A DNA stretch of 64,000 nucleotides from Lutjanus erythropterus (Eukaryota > Chordata > Actinopteri > Lutjaniformes > Lutjanidae): positions 325,177-389,176 of the forward strand of contig CM034613.1 in NCBI GenBank assembly GCA_020091685.1, written 5' to 3'. This document shows, in pieces, positions 1 through 11,770 of the stretch (positions are counted from its first letter, which is position 1; each line of letters starts with the position of its first letter). The position numbers were made by a program, and so were the translations under genes. Below the pieces are notes generated by a model, which was not told the origin of the DNA, did not search any database, and worked only from the letters and a program-made list of their open reading frames with translations.

Positions 1-2256
1 TAAAGGTTTTTCACCTGAACTGAACTGCTAAATGATGAACTGAATGAGCTAAATGCTGAATGAACTGAATTAACTGAACTAAGTGAACTACCTGAACTAT
101 CTTCAAATAAAAGGAAGAAAAAAGGAAAAACTGTTTCATCATTCCAGTGAAATCCAGTCAAAAACTCTGAGTTGGGGTCTTCACCCTTTCAAGTGGGGAA
201 GTGCACAAAGGCTTAGAGAAGAACTTGACAGGTACTTACATGGGAATTTTTAGCGCACTGCACACAGCTATAATGGCTCCTTTCCTTGTTCTCTTATGAT
301 CCTTACAATCCTCTCCAGGAAGAGAGAATTCCACCTCGTCTCATTTGGCCTCACGAGCTGGAGTTTGCATTTTTCTTCACTTATCTCTGCAGCTGCAGTG
401 GATCTACCGCTTTTGTTCCATAGACTCCAGCACTTTGAAAATGCTGAACGAGAGAGTCTCTTGTAGATGGTGTTGGCATTTGCTTCTGAAGCATCAACTG
501 TTGACACCAGGTTCAGAAGGTGGCAGGCACAGCGGTGATGCTTTGGCAGTTGGTATTCCAGGCCATCATCTTCATCCAACATGGTTCCTGCTTCAACAAA
601 CTCAAGATCCACAACGTTTTCCCCCTCTTCCTCTTCTGCGCTGTTCTCTCTTTCTGCTGTTTCACTCGGCCTTGCCCCCTCAAGTGGTTCTTCATTATTA
701 TTTTCATCCAGCTCTCAGTAGACTCGAAAAGCTTTAATAAAATTAGTAGTTGTGTGCACAATCTTGTCACGGATGTTGTACTCTGTGTGTATGTCATTAA
801 GGGCACTAGCAAGTGCAGAAAAAGTATGTGATCCTTTAAGCTGTTTGCTTGCTAGAGCAGCAGAGCATCTCTCCATTGTTTCAGGCTCTATCCAGTGTGC
901 TGTGACACCAATGAAACTTCATCTGTGTGCTGTCCAGCAATCGGTAGTGGTAGCAATGAACTCCACCTCACTCATGGCAGCCTTCAGATTATTCTTCATT
1001 TCCAGTGTTGCTTTCTCAACTTTGGTTTTCATGGTACCTCGGGACATTACAACCACATCTGGTTGTAGGTGATGCACTAGAGTTTTAAACCCCTGCTGTT
1101 GGACAATACTGAGAGGGTGCAGATCTTGAACAACAAAGTTTATAATGGCATCATCCACACTTTTTTGTGACACTCTTTTGGTTTCCCACAGTTTAAGTTG
1201 TTTGGATGGGCCTTCATCTGAGGTTGATTTCCTCTTCAAAGTAGGTGAAGTGAGGTCTTATACCTCTCCAGGTGATTTACATGCTTTCTCTAGGAGTGAC
1301 ATATACACAAAGAGAAGAGAAAAGTAGTTCAGTGGACAGAATTACAACTGTTATATAAATGTTTTCTTTGGGAGGAGTTGCCGTAGATGACTACTAGTGG
1401 CACACAGGGGACGTTAGCCTTCAGGGCTTTCAGCCTTTTCTGCCAGAACAACATATTTATTTTAACCCAAACCACCATTTCACCCTAAACCTTCCCAAGA
1501 GGGACCTCTGGCAGATAGCCCTGCAGAGTAACGTCTCCCAACAGTGGCATGATGGCAATGAATTGAGGGTTATCTGTTTTTTTTTTTTAGATGCTAGCTA
1601 GCTAGTGTTAGCTCAGGCCTGCGTGCTGCTAATGCTATCAAAACGTCTTCCCATAGCATTGCTAATATTGTAAACTGACCTACAGAACGTGCTAAATTAG
1701 CTAATGATAACAACTGAAAACACACTTTTACCTGTATGTGTTTTTTCAGATTTGACGGAGAATTCTTGAATGCCAGAAGCTTGTGGTTTTTAGGTTGGCA
1801 CAAGACACAACGCGTTCGCCATGAATCATTCTTGGAGCCGACAACATCGAAGAGTTCTCTTAAATAAGGCCACGGATGGGGAATGTTTTGCTCCGAATCT
1901 CTTCTGTTGGCGTCAGTAATGTTTCCTGCTTCACTTTCTTCGTCCATGACACTCCTGGTGTTTTTCTCTGTCACAAACTGTACACTCACTCAACTCGCCT
2001 CGCCTTCTCTCCACGGTTGATTTTCCCTCTCTGTGTTGTTATGTCTTTTACGTCATGTCGTCATCTGCACTGGTTGAAACAAGTAACGAGCCAGTTTTGA
2101 GAATGTAAGGAGTACAAAGTACAGAGATGTGTTGAAATGTAGGGAGTAAAAGTAAAAAGTTGTCAGAAAAATAAATACTCAAGTAAAGTACAGATACCTG
2201 AAAAATCTACTTAAGTACATTAATGAAGTATTTGTACTTCATTACTTCCCATCTCT
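1..2256 (-). mobile_element. hAT-superfamily transposon (ZBED type), 3' part off the window
   Basis: The right edge of the repeat reads on the minus strand as cagagatgggaagtaatg, a hAT-like terminus. It is followed by AT-rich subterminal DNA full of gtacttaagta-like words, and then by a broken transposase gene read leftwards. The other terminus lies left of position 1, so neither the partner inverted repeat nor the target duplication can be checked. A copy of the same terminus (cagaggtgggaagtaac) lies alone at 8850-8963. The element is inactive because its transposase is broken. Confidence 0.75.
268..1989 (-). pseudogene. decayed hAT (ZBED-like) transposase
   Basis: Three minus-strand segments carry hAT hallmarks. 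The first (1989-1732) encodes a BED-type zinc-finger segment (CVLCQP, then NSPSNLKKHIQ) and ends in a good splice donor, CAG|GTAAAAG, so the intact gene was probably spliced. A likely acceptor lies near 1303 (GTCACTCCTAG). The second (1239-919) contains KSVDDAIINFVVQDLHPLSIV and ends in FIATTTDCWTAHR, the usual start of the hAT catalytic core. The third (612-268) contains HHRCACHLLNLVSTVD and RPNETRWNSLF. The segments lie in different frames, an in-frame stop follows the second exon start, and the C-terminal dimerisation region is outside the window. It cannot make a whole transposase. Family assignment rests on these motifs only. Confidence 0.75.
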
Positions 2257-3272
2257 GCCACACAGTCAGTGAAACAGAAGTCTACATGGACCAAACTGTG
2301 GATCATTTATCGTTGTTTTCACACTAAATGCAGTCAGTGACCATGTTTCCAAAATCCAAACTCTTTTTGCGATCATAGTCCACCACCTGCAAACCACTTT
2401 TTATCTGCAGTAAATCATTGCTATTGGTCACCCTTTATGTCTTGTGTGAGTTTTTTACAAATATATAACTGTTGAAACATTTTCTAAAGAGCTACTGACT
2501 TTGACTAAGCAGCTTTCGGTAAAAACACAGTTTTCACTGTTCATTTCCTGAAAAGTAACAGTTTTGGAAATACAAAGTTTCTGCCCAACAGTGACGTTAT
2601 GTAGAAAATCTTACCAGAATATTATTATATACTGCAACTTGTCCTGCTTTTAGTCTCATTACCAAAGAGACAAAGCTTTTATTTTTCACTAGTAAATTAC
2701 TATATGCAAAGATTAAACGAGGAAACGGCATTTCTGATTAATTCTTGTCACATATACTTTATTACAGCTAATGAAGTGAAAATGTTATTACTGTAATCTA
2801 TAATGAAATACTGATGAAAAATCTTTTCAACTTTAAAAAAAGTTGATCATTTAATGCTCCCTGCTGTTAGTGATTTTAGGTCAGTGTGTTATGAGTGACA
2901 ATGTGTGTTTTCTAAGTGAGAGCTGTTGTCAGTGTTTTGCTCCAATAAGTTTATTTTGAGACATGTATGATGTAAGGTGTAAGTAATCACACAGGCTTTG
3001 ATCAAGGAGTTCCAAGTTGAGATAAATTTGCTCCTTGTCAAAGAAAAATCCCTTCCACTTGATGATGTTACAAGTGTCTAGATCCAAACCGCGCAGACGA
3101 CTCGGCATGGCAATTTCTGTTTTTACCATACGAAGAACATCGGGGTGACTTTTGTCTCACCTGTTTGAGTGTTGCGGCACTGGGATCCAAAACCAAAGCC
3201 TCCCTGCCTGAGGTAAGCCTCCACTTCATAGCCAGTCCCAGTGTGATGCTCCAACTGACATTTTAATGTTTC
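2257..3272. other. no gene recognised
   Basis: AT-rich DNA between two hAT elements. The only open stretch (3129-2929, minus strand, 66 codons) has no recognisable motif. No splice-flanked coding exon or RNA gene is visible. Confidence 0.5.
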
Positions 3273-3280
3273 CATCTGAC

Positions 3281-4817
3281 CAGTGGCGGCTGGTCAATAG
3301 CGGGCACTAGGGTGCCGCCCCACATCTCCCCACATCCTAAAACTTCAGTGAAGAATTATTTACTTAATTACTTTAAAATATATACTGTATATTTCTTTAA
3401 ATGAGCAACAACATAGAATCTGTACTAAAATGTGTTGTAAAAAATATCTTACAATATCCAAAGTCACAGATAGGTCACATGTTTCTGGCTTGGGGCACAA
3501 TTTTTTGGCCCTTTTACTCTCACTACAAGTACATGCACAGTTGGATCCTCTCCATACAAGAGATAGAATCTTGGTGGGGCCACAGAACCTGCGCCCTCAG
3601 CATTCATCTGAATGCTGCTGGTTTACACATCGTCAACCTCAGCAGAGAGTGACTGGCTCAATGTACAGCTGATAATTAATACAGCAGAGTGAGATGTGTT
3701 GATAGTTGGAAGAGTTTAGTGCATTAGCTGGTAAAATGGAGTCTTGGAGGGAAATCTGGGAAGTCACCATAAACAACTTTGAGAGGAGAACGTTAGAAGA
3801 GAAGCTGAGAGTTAAAGAACCTGATCAGCTGACATAAAGCAACAACAATCAGAGGAAGATGATAAACTCTCTGTGGAGAACATAGTGACAGAGGAACTCA
3901 CACTGGGACCAGGTGATCTTCAGACAGGTTAGCTGTACTGGATAAAGTATTCACATCCTTTACTTCAGTAAAAACACCAATACCACACTGTAAAAATACT
4001 AAAAGTCCTGCAGTCAAAACCTTACCTGAGTAAAAGTATGTAAACATTATCAGTTGTTATCTGTATGAAAAGTAAAAGTAACCTCTGTGCAGTAAAATGT
4101 TCCCTGTCAGTAACTAGTAACAGCACCTGTCAGGTAAATGTAGTGGAGTGAAAAAGTTAAGTAGAACTATAAAGTAATATAACATGGATGTAATTTGAAA
4201 TGATACCTAAGTACAGTACTTGAGTAAATGTACTTGGTAGTTACTTTACCCCGCAGAAGCTGAGTATGTGGTGTTGGTCAAACTTTGAAATAGTTGCTGT
4301 TTTGTGCAGAAAAGTGTGTGACACACCTTAAAGTAGATACTTTATATAAACCTGTCAGAGACATTTAACCACAGAGTCTCGGAGACATTTTCATCTCTCA
4401 GGGAAAATTTAAAGTACATTTTAAGTCAGAAGATGGCAATTTTTTAATTGATTAATTTATTTATTCTTAAATCTTATTTTCTAATAGGTTTTAGTGTGTT
4501 TATAATTTTCTTCCATTGTCTGAAGGTTTGTGGTATCAGATTTCCTTCATAATTATTGAGGTACTTTTTGCTGACTTTAGTCTTTCAGCATAAATTGTAA
4601 AATAAAATATAATTATTATAAAGGATTTGCACAAATTGAAGTACCTTAAATTACCTTAATTAAGCAAGTTCCATCAGGTTATAAAACATTTTCATTTAGT
4701 TCTGCAAGTACAAATAAAGGCTCTTTTCATATATTAAATACACTGGGGTGATACCTTAGGATGTTTGTCTTATTTTTGCTATAGCCCCCCTGGAGAAAAA
4801 TTCATCAGCTGCCACTG
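3281..4817. mobile_element. non-autonomous hAT element with exact 8-bp target duplication
   Basis: The left end begins cagtggcggctggt and the right end, read on the minus strand, begins cagtggcagctgat, so the termini are inverted repeats with one or two mismatches. The 8-bp word catctgac stands immediately outside both ends (3273-3280 and 4818-4825). An 8-bp duplication plus CAG ends is the hAT signature. The 1537-bp interior has no transposase. It includes a segment (about 3940-4255) rich in agtaaaagta-type words that resembles the subterminal DNA of other repeats in the window and may be a second nested element. Confidence 0.85.
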
Positions 4818-4825
4818 CATCTGAC

Positions 4826-6292
4826 ATGTTTTAAAACAAGAACCCTGTGAAAGTGTAAATGTAAAGTTACCTAGCAACTGCATACATGATATAACATTAA
4901 TGCAAACATTACTGAGTATTGGTTGGATGGTAAAATACAGCAGGTATATCTAAATGATAGACAACAGAAATGCGTGGGAAACGTGGGAAAAGGAAGCACA
5001 GGGATTAGTGCAGCAGACCTTAATGCAGGTCACCCACCCAGACCAGCTGGACCGCGAATCGCTGAAGAGAGCCAGAATAAGAGCTAAGCTAACCCAGTCT
5101 AGACCTGAGACAGCGAGCCAGAGTGAGATGTATTGTCGTTAACCCACTTTCATTATGCATCAGCCTAACAAGTTTGACTGGAAGTAAAGTTACTGCAGCT
5201 AGTAAGCTAGTGTTAGTTAGCCAGACATGCTAACGTTTTCATGCTTATGTTAGAGCAGATGAAGGCAGAGTTTAATCCATTTACCACACATGTGCTCTTG
5301 AGTTTCACGTTTTTGAGAGATGACAAAAAATGAGTGGTATAGCTCTTCTCAGAGCCTCCTGCACTACTTTAAAATGTAGAGAAATGGAAAGCTTGACAGG
5401 CAGACAAGTCACACTTGCTACACTATGATTGGATGGTTGCTGTATGGAGGTGGGCTTAACAAAGGGTCAGTTGCGTCTGCTGGAGTGCAAAGGAATGTGT
5501 GACCTGAAACTTGAGAGGGCAGACAGCAGATCTCAGAACGTTCCCCATTAAGCCACATTTTTAACACTACAAACAAAAAATTATCATCATCATCATCAAA
5601 CGTCTGTTTTTTCAGAGCTGTCTTTTCAGTTAATTTCTATGAGCCATGCTCTGATCTGACCATGACAAAATACAGTGTTGCAAAAGCATATTCACAATAC
5701 AAAATACACAAATAAAACACAGGCTATAAGTAATGAAACATACTTTTACAGTAGCATTAAAGCACAAGCAGGGATAGGAATAATAATAGGAATAATAAAG
5801 TAATAACAGTAATAACACTGACAATAAATCACATGCGTGTGTGTGTGTGTGTGTGTAGAGGGGTTGGGGGTTGTCGCTAACTCACAGTGTTGAAGTTGGA
5901 GACATATTCTGCTGCTACATTACAGCTCTCTGTATGTCCTCAGGATCTGTGTTTTTGTTTAAACTTAGGGAAACATTCGGTTCAGACGGGCTGGAGTTTT
6001 GTGAATTTTGTCAGAAAACACAGCTCTGTTTCTACTTTTTCTTCTTTGCACAGCTGGCAGAAGCACTCCTCTTTGGGCAGCCATGATTTTTTTCTCGTCT
6101 CGATGGCCGGGCTGTGAGTCTGTACTTTGTCAGCGAAGCTCCTTGTTTACAGTCAGTCACTGTGCTCAGGTAATCTGCCACACTGTACTGTCTGTCTGCA
6201 TTTTCATCTGTGCTTTTGTCTTTGTGTTCCAATTTGCAGTGTGTAGTAGTTTTGTTTCTGTTATAATCAGACGACTGAAAATCTGTGACCAA
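4826..6292. other. no gene recognised
   Basis: Mixed low-complexity and unassigned DNA. A 62-codon open stretch (4954-5142, plus strand) has no recognisable domain. TCA triplets (5584-5598) and ATA-rich runs (5780-5830) precede a GT microsatellite. No exon-like signal was found. Confidence 0.45.
5835..5856. repeat. (GT)n microsatellite
   Basis: About eleven GT dinucleotides in a row. Confidence 0.9.
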
Positions 6293-6450
6293 GTACAAGT
6301 ACAGTTGCATTGCTAAAATAATACTCAATTACAAGTAAAAGTACTGGTGTTAGAAATAAACTTAAATAAAAACTACTTGGGGTATTAGTTACTTTTAACC
6401 GTTGATGTCACAGTCACCACTCCAAATTAGGGTTGCAAATTACCAATATT
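6293..6450. repeat. dispersed repeat related to 55494-55620
   Basis: The order of words gtacaagtac, cattgctaaaataatactca, acttttaac, gtcac and ccactccaaa recurs at 55494-55620 with substitutions, so the two are copies of one family. Stepped agtacaagtac words also resemble the subterminal DNA of the hAT element at 1-2256. The class is not certain. Confidence 0.5.
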
Positions 6451-6517
6451 TTTAAATGCAACAATCGATTCATCAGGAATTACTACAATTTTTCTACAAA
6501 TTCTACAAAACACACAG

Positions 6518-7804
6518 CCATTAATGTCTAAATAGCTGGCAACACAAGTGAGTACACCCTTAGCGATACCTGTACATGTCGTTCAAACATGCAAAGGCAC
6601 CTGTCCTATTCATCATGTTCATGTTTTTGCCTGCTTGACGGACCCTACAAATTTGTGTGTCATGGATTAGAGCTGTTAAATTAGGTGCTTTGGGTACAAT
6701 TCTGGCCACTGGATGTTCAACATGGCACCTCATGGCAAAGAACTCTCTGAGGATGTGAGGAATAGAATTGTTGCTCTCCACGAAGATGGCCTAGGCTATA
6801 AGAAGATTGGTAACACCCTGAAACTGAGCTACAGCACGGTGGCCAAGGTCATACAGCGGTTTAACAGGACAGGTTCCACTCTGAACAGGCCTCGCCAGGG
6901 TCGACCAAAGAAGTTGAGTCCTCATGCTCTGCATCATATCCAGAAGTTGGCTTGAAAAAACAGACGTATGAGTGCTGCACACATTGCTGCAGAGATTGAA
7001 GAAGCGGGAGGTCAGCCTGTCAGTGCTCAGACCATATGCACACTGCATCAAGTCAGTCTGCATGGCTGTCGTCCCAGAAGGAAGCCTCTTCTGAAGCTGG
7101 CTCACAAGAAAGCCCACAAACAGTTTGCTGAAGACAAGCAGTCCAAGAGCATGGATTACTGGAACCATGTCCTGTGGTCTGATGAGACTAAGATAAACTT
7201 GTTTGGCACAGATGGTGTCCAGCAGGTGTGGCGGCACCCTCGTGAGGAGTACCGAGATAATTGTGTCTTGCCTACAGTCAAGCATGGTGGTGGTCTGGGG
7301 CTGCATGAATGCTGCCAGCACTGGGGAGCTGCGGTTCATTGAGGGAAACATGAATTCCAACATGTACTGTGACATTCTGAAGCAGAGCATGTTCCCTCCC
7401 TTCGGAAACTGGGCTGCATGGCAGTTTTCCAACATGATAATGACCCCAAACACACCTCCAAGATGACAACTGCCTTGCTGAGGAAGCTGAAGGTGAAGGT
7501 GATGGAGTGGCCAAGCATGTCTCCAGACCTGAACCCAATTGAGCACCTGTGGGGCATCCTCAAGCGGAAGTTGGAGGAGCGCAAGATCTCTAACATCCAC
7601 CAGCTCTGTGATGTCATCATGGAGGAGTGGAAGAGGATTCCAGTAACAACCTGTGAAGCTCTGGTGAACTCCATGCCCAAGAGGATTAAGGCAGTGCTGG
7701 AAAATAATGGTGGCCACACAAAATATTGACACTTTGGGCAAAATTTGGACATGTTCACTGTGAGGTGTATTTACTTGTGTTGCCAGCTATTTAGACAATA
7801 ATGG
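6518..7804 (+). mobile_element. Tc1/mariner transposon with inverted ends
   Basis: The left end carries tgtctaaatagctggcaaca and the right end carries its reverse complement (about 7775-7797), with a few mismatches beyond that in each arm. A Tc1-type transposase pseudogene lies between them. The length, about 1.3 kb, is normal for a single-gene Tc1 element. The exact outer base and the TA duplication are blurred by mutation. Confidence 0.85.
6722..7729 (+). pseudogene. Tc1-like transposase, frameshifted
   Basis: The reading starts at ATG 6722 with an N-terminal helix-turn-helix region (GKELSEDVRNRIVALHEDG, then YSTVAKVIQRF) and an AT-hook-like GRPKK. A TGA at 6953-6955 interrupts it. The next segment (6968-7342) carries the first catalytic Asp in VLWSDETKINLFG. 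After a further frame change, 7418-7729 supplies the second Asp in FQHDNDPKHTS and the catalytic Glu in SPDLNPIEHLWG. This is the DD34E layout of Tc1 elements. At least one stop and two frame changes make it non-functional. A long open frame on the opposite strand (7741-6791) is only its shadow. Confidence 0.9.
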
Positions 7805-8519
7805 TGTTAGAGTTATTTTCAGAGGACAGTAAATCTATACTGCTATACAAGCTGTAGGGGTGTACTTGCTTGTGTGACATACTGGAGATGTTGAATAGAG
7901 TGGGACTCAACAACAGCCCTGTCTCACTCATTGCTTTTGAGCAGCCCTTCACCACATTCAGTAACTTTGTACAACAGAGCTTTGTATGGGTGCCTAACAG
8001 GTAAATACTTGGCACATTTTCATCCAATCCTCACTAAATTTGTTACATACCATATTTAGAGCACCAGAAGCTTGCTTTCTGATATCACGTTTGTCTGTAA
8101 TTGGATATCAGACTTTTGGAGGTGTGGCCTGATGCCTTTAGATTTTGACCAAATTTGTGAATATTGTACATGCAGCCACATTAAAACCTGTCATGTTTCA
8201 AATAATCGTCCCCACAGGGTTGCTACAGTAACATTAATACTCGATGTTTCTCCATTTCTGTTTCCTTAAATGAGATGAAACTTGATACGTGGCCTCTGCA
8301 TAAGCATGTCCATAAGATATTGAAGTCTGGCATCGATAGTGCCACCTTGTGGCTATTAATGAAATATCATTATGTCACTTTAATTTTGAGTGGTATCTTC
8401 AGACATGAACCTGGGCTGTCGAGTGGCAGCAATAGTGGCAGATACAGCAAACACACATCTTCAGAAAATGCAGATTCTAATTCTTCATGTTGTCTTTTTT
8501 TCATCTTGTTACATCATTA

Positions 8520-8822
8520 AGACCCCTCAGATCATCTGGAACAGGTTTACTCAGTGTTCCCAGGATCAGAACCAAACAAGATGAAGCAGCCTTTAGTTTC
8601 TATGCTCCCCACCTGTGGAACAAACTTCCAGAACACCTGAGGTCAGCTGAAACTGTCAGCTCCTTTAAATCAGGGCTTAAAACATTACTGTTTACTGCAG
8701 CTTACCAGTGAAGTGGATACATAACTTATTTTTAGGATAATCTGTAACTATTGTTTTTATATTTGTCTGCTTTTGTGTTTGCTCTTTAAATGCATGTTCT
8801 GTAAAGAATAAAAATGATTAAA
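8520..8822 (+). mobile_element. 3' end of an L2/CR1-type LINE
   Basis: The plus strand encodes EAAFSFYAPHLWNKLPEHLR followed by SAETVSSFKSGLKTLLF and a stop at 8709-8711. This tail (a PxLWNxLP block, then SxxxFKxxLKTxLF) is typical of the C-terminus of L2-clade reverse transcriptases. AT-rich 3' untranslated sequence with AATAAAA follows. Only the extreme 3' part is present, as expected for 5'-truncated retrotransposition. The clade name rests on motif recall, not on an alignment. Confidence 0.7.
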
Positions 8823-8849
8823 GGAGCAGAAAATACAGATCTTTGTGTT

Positions 8850-8963
8850 CAAATGTAGGTGGGTAAAACTAAAAAGTTTTAAGCAAAATAAATACTAGAT
8901 ATCTGAGAAAACCACTTAACTACAGTAACAAAGTATTTGTATTAGTTACTTCCCACCTCTGCA
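8850..8963 (-). repeat. isolated hAT terminus, same family as 1-2256
   Basis: On the minus strand it begins cagaggtgggaagtaac and continues with the same ordered words as 2130-2256 (aaatactttgt, taagtggttt, atttattttgc). No second end is visible, so it is a fragment or a solo end. Confidence 0.6.
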
Positions 8964-11220
8964 GATGATTATACAATAATGAAAACATATTACATATTAT
9001 TTTCCTTTTCTGCCAATCTGTAAATCTGACACACTGCGTCTTTACATGAAAAGCAGTCCAGAGTCTATTATCAGTTTATTATCAGTCACAGCAGTATGAT
9101 GAGAGCAGGTCCACTGTGGGACACACAGGAGGAAAGACATCAGGGATGTTATCTCTGACACAACCTGAAAATGTGAGAACAGCAGAGGAGATCAGATCAT
9201 GTTCCTCTGTGAGCTCCAGTCTGCTGCTGGATCATTCTGTGTGTCACACATGTCACTCTGAGCTGACTTCCTGATCACTGCTGTCTATTCAGATGCAGAT
9301 GTGCTGATATCATGTTCCCATCCTCACTCTACATGAGAGTATAAAGTCTTTTTAAAGTGTGATGCCTCTCAGATCCTCCATCACACATCGAAACACTGTG
9401 AAACATAACTGTGATTTTAAAGACATCCTGCTGTCATTGAACATCTCATCATAGTGTCATTTGTCATACTCTAAAGAGCAGGAGAGCAGGATGGGACCAG
9501 ATGAGACAGGATGGGAGACAGAACCTGAGTATCTAGACGAAGGTCTGGTCTGGATGTTGTCCAGACTGAAACATTGGATATTTAATAAATCAGCAGAAAG
9601 CAAGACAGTGTATGGGAGTCTTTCTGATTTTCTTATTTGATGATATAAAAAGCAGGGTTTCATGCCATGATTAACACCTGAGCTCATGGCTTCAACACTG
9701 ATCACTGCTGCACAGACTCTGGCTCCAAATAACGTCACCAGCACAGGACGGCAGCACTCGTATCCAGGATGTTTTAGCTTCAGTTTTGTACAGTGGGAAG
9801 AAGTGGAGCTGTGTCATTCGTCTTTATTTACACTCACTGGTACATGGTCAGCTCTGCTCCCACACAGGCTGCAGCTACACCTGCTGCAACCGTGACAGTG
9901 ATTGAACCATAATGTGACACATGCACATTGAGGAATACACACAGACATACACAAGTGATTTTGTCACTTTAAAAGTTCTCAAAAGTTCAAAGTTCTTAAA
10001 CTAAAACTGGCTGCAAGAAGGTGCAATATTTCTGAAAATGTACATTCTCATTATACTTAACAAAGAAATACAAACAGCAGCTTCTATACATTTTCATATA
10101 TACTATATTAGTTAGCTGTGTGTTGGACACAAACTGAGCAACTCTGCTGTCACTTTCAATTGGTCATTGACACATTCTGATGAAAATGAAAAAAAAAAAA
10201 TTGTTGGTTTTGTCTGTTTTCATCAGAGCACATGGTGAAAGCTGATGCTTTGTCATCTTATAACTATCATAAATGTCACTTGATAACTTCCTGTTCTGCT
10301 CTGTTGCTGTGTTTGCTAATAGAGAGACATGTTGAACCAGGGGCCGGTTCCACAAAGACAGTCTCTGACTGTAGTTTAGATATAACAGGTAGTCACACTT
10401 GAAAAAAAAAGAAAAGTGGCCGTAACTAAGTGCTTAGCTCCTTTTACCCTGGCAGAAAATCTTTGGTCTTTTGGAGGAATTCAACAGTTACAGGGACATT
10501 TCACTTGATATGGAAAAAAGTGTCAGTGACAGTAAACAGAGTTAATCGCACTGTGTAGAGGAGCACCAAAGGTGTCTTCCTCTTTTTTTGTTGTTGTGTG
10601 CTGCTGATCTGTTGGCAGCTCTGATTGTTACCACGGTAACATGGTAATTAACACTAAACATTCCTTACAGTTGTGACGTGAGGGTTTGATGCATGCTGGT
10701 TGGATTACTCTTAAGAAGAAACAGCAGAAATACAACCTAACTTTTATTTACAGTTCTACACACTTCAGCAGCTTCACAATAACACTTCCTGGTTATGACT
10801 CATATGTAACTGAACTAACCAATCAGAAGGTAGAACAACTTGGATTGAGGTAAATGTGTGAGGCAGCTTCAGCAAATTTAACTGTTTTTAAAGACAGTAA
10901 CATAAAATTGTTAACATCTAAACATGATCTGTCCATTCATTATCTTTAGCAAATTAACTGAAATTTAAAATGTCACTTCTGAGTCTTGAATCATGTATAA
11001 TTAAAAAAAAACTGACAGGACTTAAAAATATAGTCGGTCTGAGGCTCTTCAGCTGCTGTAGGTACATTAAAAGGACACTAGGTGGCAGCATGTAACCACT
11101 TCTTATATCAGCTCTGGAAACATGAGTTTGTTTCTCTACCTTCTCTTGCTCTTTGCTGACATGGTATCTCATTATTTTGACTTCCTGTGAGTATTTTAAA
11201 TTTGTCAGTTTTGCATCTGC
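8964..11220. other. no gene recognised
   Basis: The stretch 9050-9900 is less AT-rich and more gene-like than its surroundings, with open frames of 95 codons (9744-9457, minus) and 69 codons (9686-9895, plus), but I recognise no domain. At 10340 ggggccggttccacaaag resembles the terminus of fish MITEs; no partner end was found. The rest is AT-rich and unassigned. Confidence 0.4.
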
Positions 11221-11228
11221 TTTACTCT

Positions 11229-11640
11229 TCTTCCTCCATAGTGTGAATTAGGGCTGGGCAACATGGCTTATAAACAATACCGTGATATATTTAGGCTATT
11301 CTGCAATATATGATATACATGTTTTCTCTAAAATAATGTAAAGTAGTTTCTCAGATAATGCAGACACATGATGATCTACAGAAAATGATGCTTTGCTGTA
11401 AGTTAAACTAGCCAACAGTATATGAAGTAGTTAAGGCTGCGTGATGATAAGATTTTTGATCACTAATCATCAGTAATATGGATTTAATGACAAAGTGCAT
11501 AAAGGCAAATAATAGAAAATGGCATCACTTTACTGTAATACAACCTTTAAAAGTCTCATATCAAGATATCAATATCATCCTGACCAGGGTTGGGAGGGTT
11601 ACTTCAAAAATGTATTCTGATACAGTTACTAATTACCTGC
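11229..11640. repeat. AT-rich repeat starting agggctgggcaacatgg
   Basis: The start agggctgggcaacatgg and the following cgtgatatattt words resemble the ends of other repeats in this window (compare 32858). The downstream part (11580-11690) has hAT-subterminal-like words. No clear second end or target duplication was found. Confidence 0.35.
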
Positions 11641-11770
11641 TAAAGAATCTAGTCACTAACGTTATCCAAGTATCACAATATTAAAGTAATGAAACTCGAT
11701 CACTTTCAGTTACATTTGGATTGCCTCAGTATAAAATATGATGAAATTGTTTAGCCTTATATAGTGTTTA

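Noticed and set aside
6791-7741. A 316-codon minus-strand frame
   Set aside because: It is the antisense of the Tc1 transposase, whose catalytic motifs are on the plus strand.
9686-9895. Possible immunoglobulin- or TCR-like segment (gttttgtacagtgg resembles a recombination signal)
   Set aside because: The nonamer/heptamer match is loose, spacing is wrong and no V, J or C domain motif is readable nearby.
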